64,000 bases of DNA, taken from assembly GCF_030122805.1 (NCBI RefSeq), contig NZ_CP126080.1, positions 2,671,001-2,735,000 of the forward strand, given 5' to 3'. This DNA comes from Mesobacillus sp. AQ2 (GTDB lineage: Bacteria; Bacillota; Bacilli; Bacillales; Cytobacillaceae). Below are positions 63,355-64,000 of this stretch, piece after piece; positions within the stretch are counted from its first letter, which is position 1; each line of letters starts with the position of its first letter. The notes under the pieces are model-generated. The model was given only the letters and a program-made list of their open reading frames with translations, searched no databases and had not been told where the DNA came from. A program made the translations under genes and the position numbers.

Positions 63355-64000
63355 TCATTGGTAAATTTCCCTCTTATCCAAATACCTGATATGTTCAATA
63401 TGGCTCTCTCCACTCCCAAAACCATGTGAGTTCCCTGGTAAAGGCGGATACTCATCGCTTCCATCCTTGTTAACGGAGCTCCATCCTAAATAGTATTGTT
63501 CAGGCGGAAAAAAATCAGAAAAAATCGAATTCGGCATACTGGAAGCAGTCAACTGATTTTCTACAGTGATAAATTCAATCCATTCATCAGGAATTTTAGT
63601 AAAACCATAACTGGACTTTCCACCTACTTCTATTTCCAATTCCATTTGGACCTTTGGAAAGTAGTGGTGCTTTCCATCAGATATGCTGAAGTTTCCGTCT
63701 TTCTTTAAATAAAAGTTCAGGTTTGCAAGCTGATTATCCGGATGAAAATTCCAGATAATATAGTAACTCCCGGGATCTTTAGGGTCTGTTTTCCATAATT
63801 GAGGAGTCGCACCTGTGTCAATGCGTGCAAATTCCCACTTGTGTTTTCTCCACTCCCAGAAACTGAGACCATATCCTTCATTTTTTGTAATAAAAGGGGC
63901 CAGAACATGCTTTGAATCAATAAAAATGATATCTTGAATCAACTCTATGTCTGCCTCAGGGAATTCCTTCATCATTTCATTAATGGCTTGTTGTTTGCCA
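63355..64000 (-). CDS. Hypothetical protein (5' end off window)
   Basis: The frame is open at the right edge; an ATG at 63975 is internal, since codons before it (GKQQAINE) continue in frame. At least 214 residues are visible. The protein is rich in Trp, Tyr and Phe (YYIIWNFHPDNQLANLNFYL, then PPEQYYLGWSSVNKDG) and lacks a membrane helix in the visible part. An N-terminal anchor may lie outside the window. Family not recognised; the pattern is that of an extracytoplasmic beta-rich domain. Confidence 0.6.
   Translation of the reverse strand, partial: GKQQAINEMMKEFPEADIELIQDIIFIDSKHVLAPFITKNEGYGLSFWEWRKHKWEFARIDTGATPQLWKTDPKDPGSYYIIWNFHPDNQLANLNFYLKKDGNFSISDGKHHYFPKVQMELEIEVGGKSSYGFTKIPDEWIEFITVENQLTASSMPNSIFSDFFPPEQYYLGWSSVNKDGSDEYPPLPGNSHGFGSGESHIEHIRYLDKREIYQ

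Overview
The window looks like chromosome of a low- to mid-GC, spore-forming type Bacillaceae bacterium. The signs are Bacillus-type genes (YwbE, three YitT proteins, a YtrAB-type ABC locus, DUF1292, CBO0543, DUF2512 and DUF1002 proteins), a proline T-box in front of proBA, a PhoP-type box in front of a secreted glycerophosphodiesterase, strong GGAGG-type ribosome binding sites and many TTG/GTG starts. No prophage, plasmid or CRISPR array is seen. Most genes lie on the minus strand.

Region 1 (1-10,500) is a glycolate/glyoxylate utilisation cluster on the minus strand. In transcription order it holds a FadR-type GntR regulator, glcE, glcF, glcD, malate synthase G, a fumarylacetoacetase-fold protein, an IclR regulator and an LctP-type lactate/glycolate permease that runs off the left edge. 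The permease would import glycolate or lactate, GlcDEF would oxidise glycolate to glyoxylate, and malate synthase would condense glyoxylate with acetyl-CoA. A GTTTC-N7-GAAAC palindrome, in exact or decayed form, lies before four of the transcription units and is the likely operator.

Region 2 (10,600-19,200) has a short YitT protein, glpQ with a Pho box, proBA with its T-box, and a malic enzyme divergent from a LysR regulator. It ends in a scar where a broken IS200/IS605-type tnpB is joined to the tail of a DUF3231 gene.

Region 3 (19,300-33,600) has an alkyltransferase-like protein, two small operonic genes with an 18-bp hairpin over a start codon, a small HExxH protein, PEP carboxylase and a 3034-residue secreted subtilase. 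The last carries a PQQ-type propeller and five copies of a ~375-residue module, and is the most unusual object in the window.

Region 4 (33,600-49,300) is mixed housekeeping and transport: a Clp_N-GNAT fusion, an EmrE-type and an aromatic-acid-type exporter, a beta-helix protein, a HAD phosphatase, an RsbR-type stressosome protein, a CPA2 antiporter, two full-length YitT proteins, tRNA-Arg(CCT) with an upstream tRNA fragment, a PAP2 phosphatase, a decayed DUF2512 gene and an amino acid permease.

Region 5 (49,400-64,000) is rich in envelope functions: an FtsX/ATPase transporter, an ECF sigma factor without a neighbouring anti-sigma gene, a YtrA/YtrB/permease operon, a VanW protein, a class B penicillin-binding protein, a lipoprotein, three GNAT acetyltransferases, an unannotated ~36-codon membrane peptide, and a DUF1002 protein.
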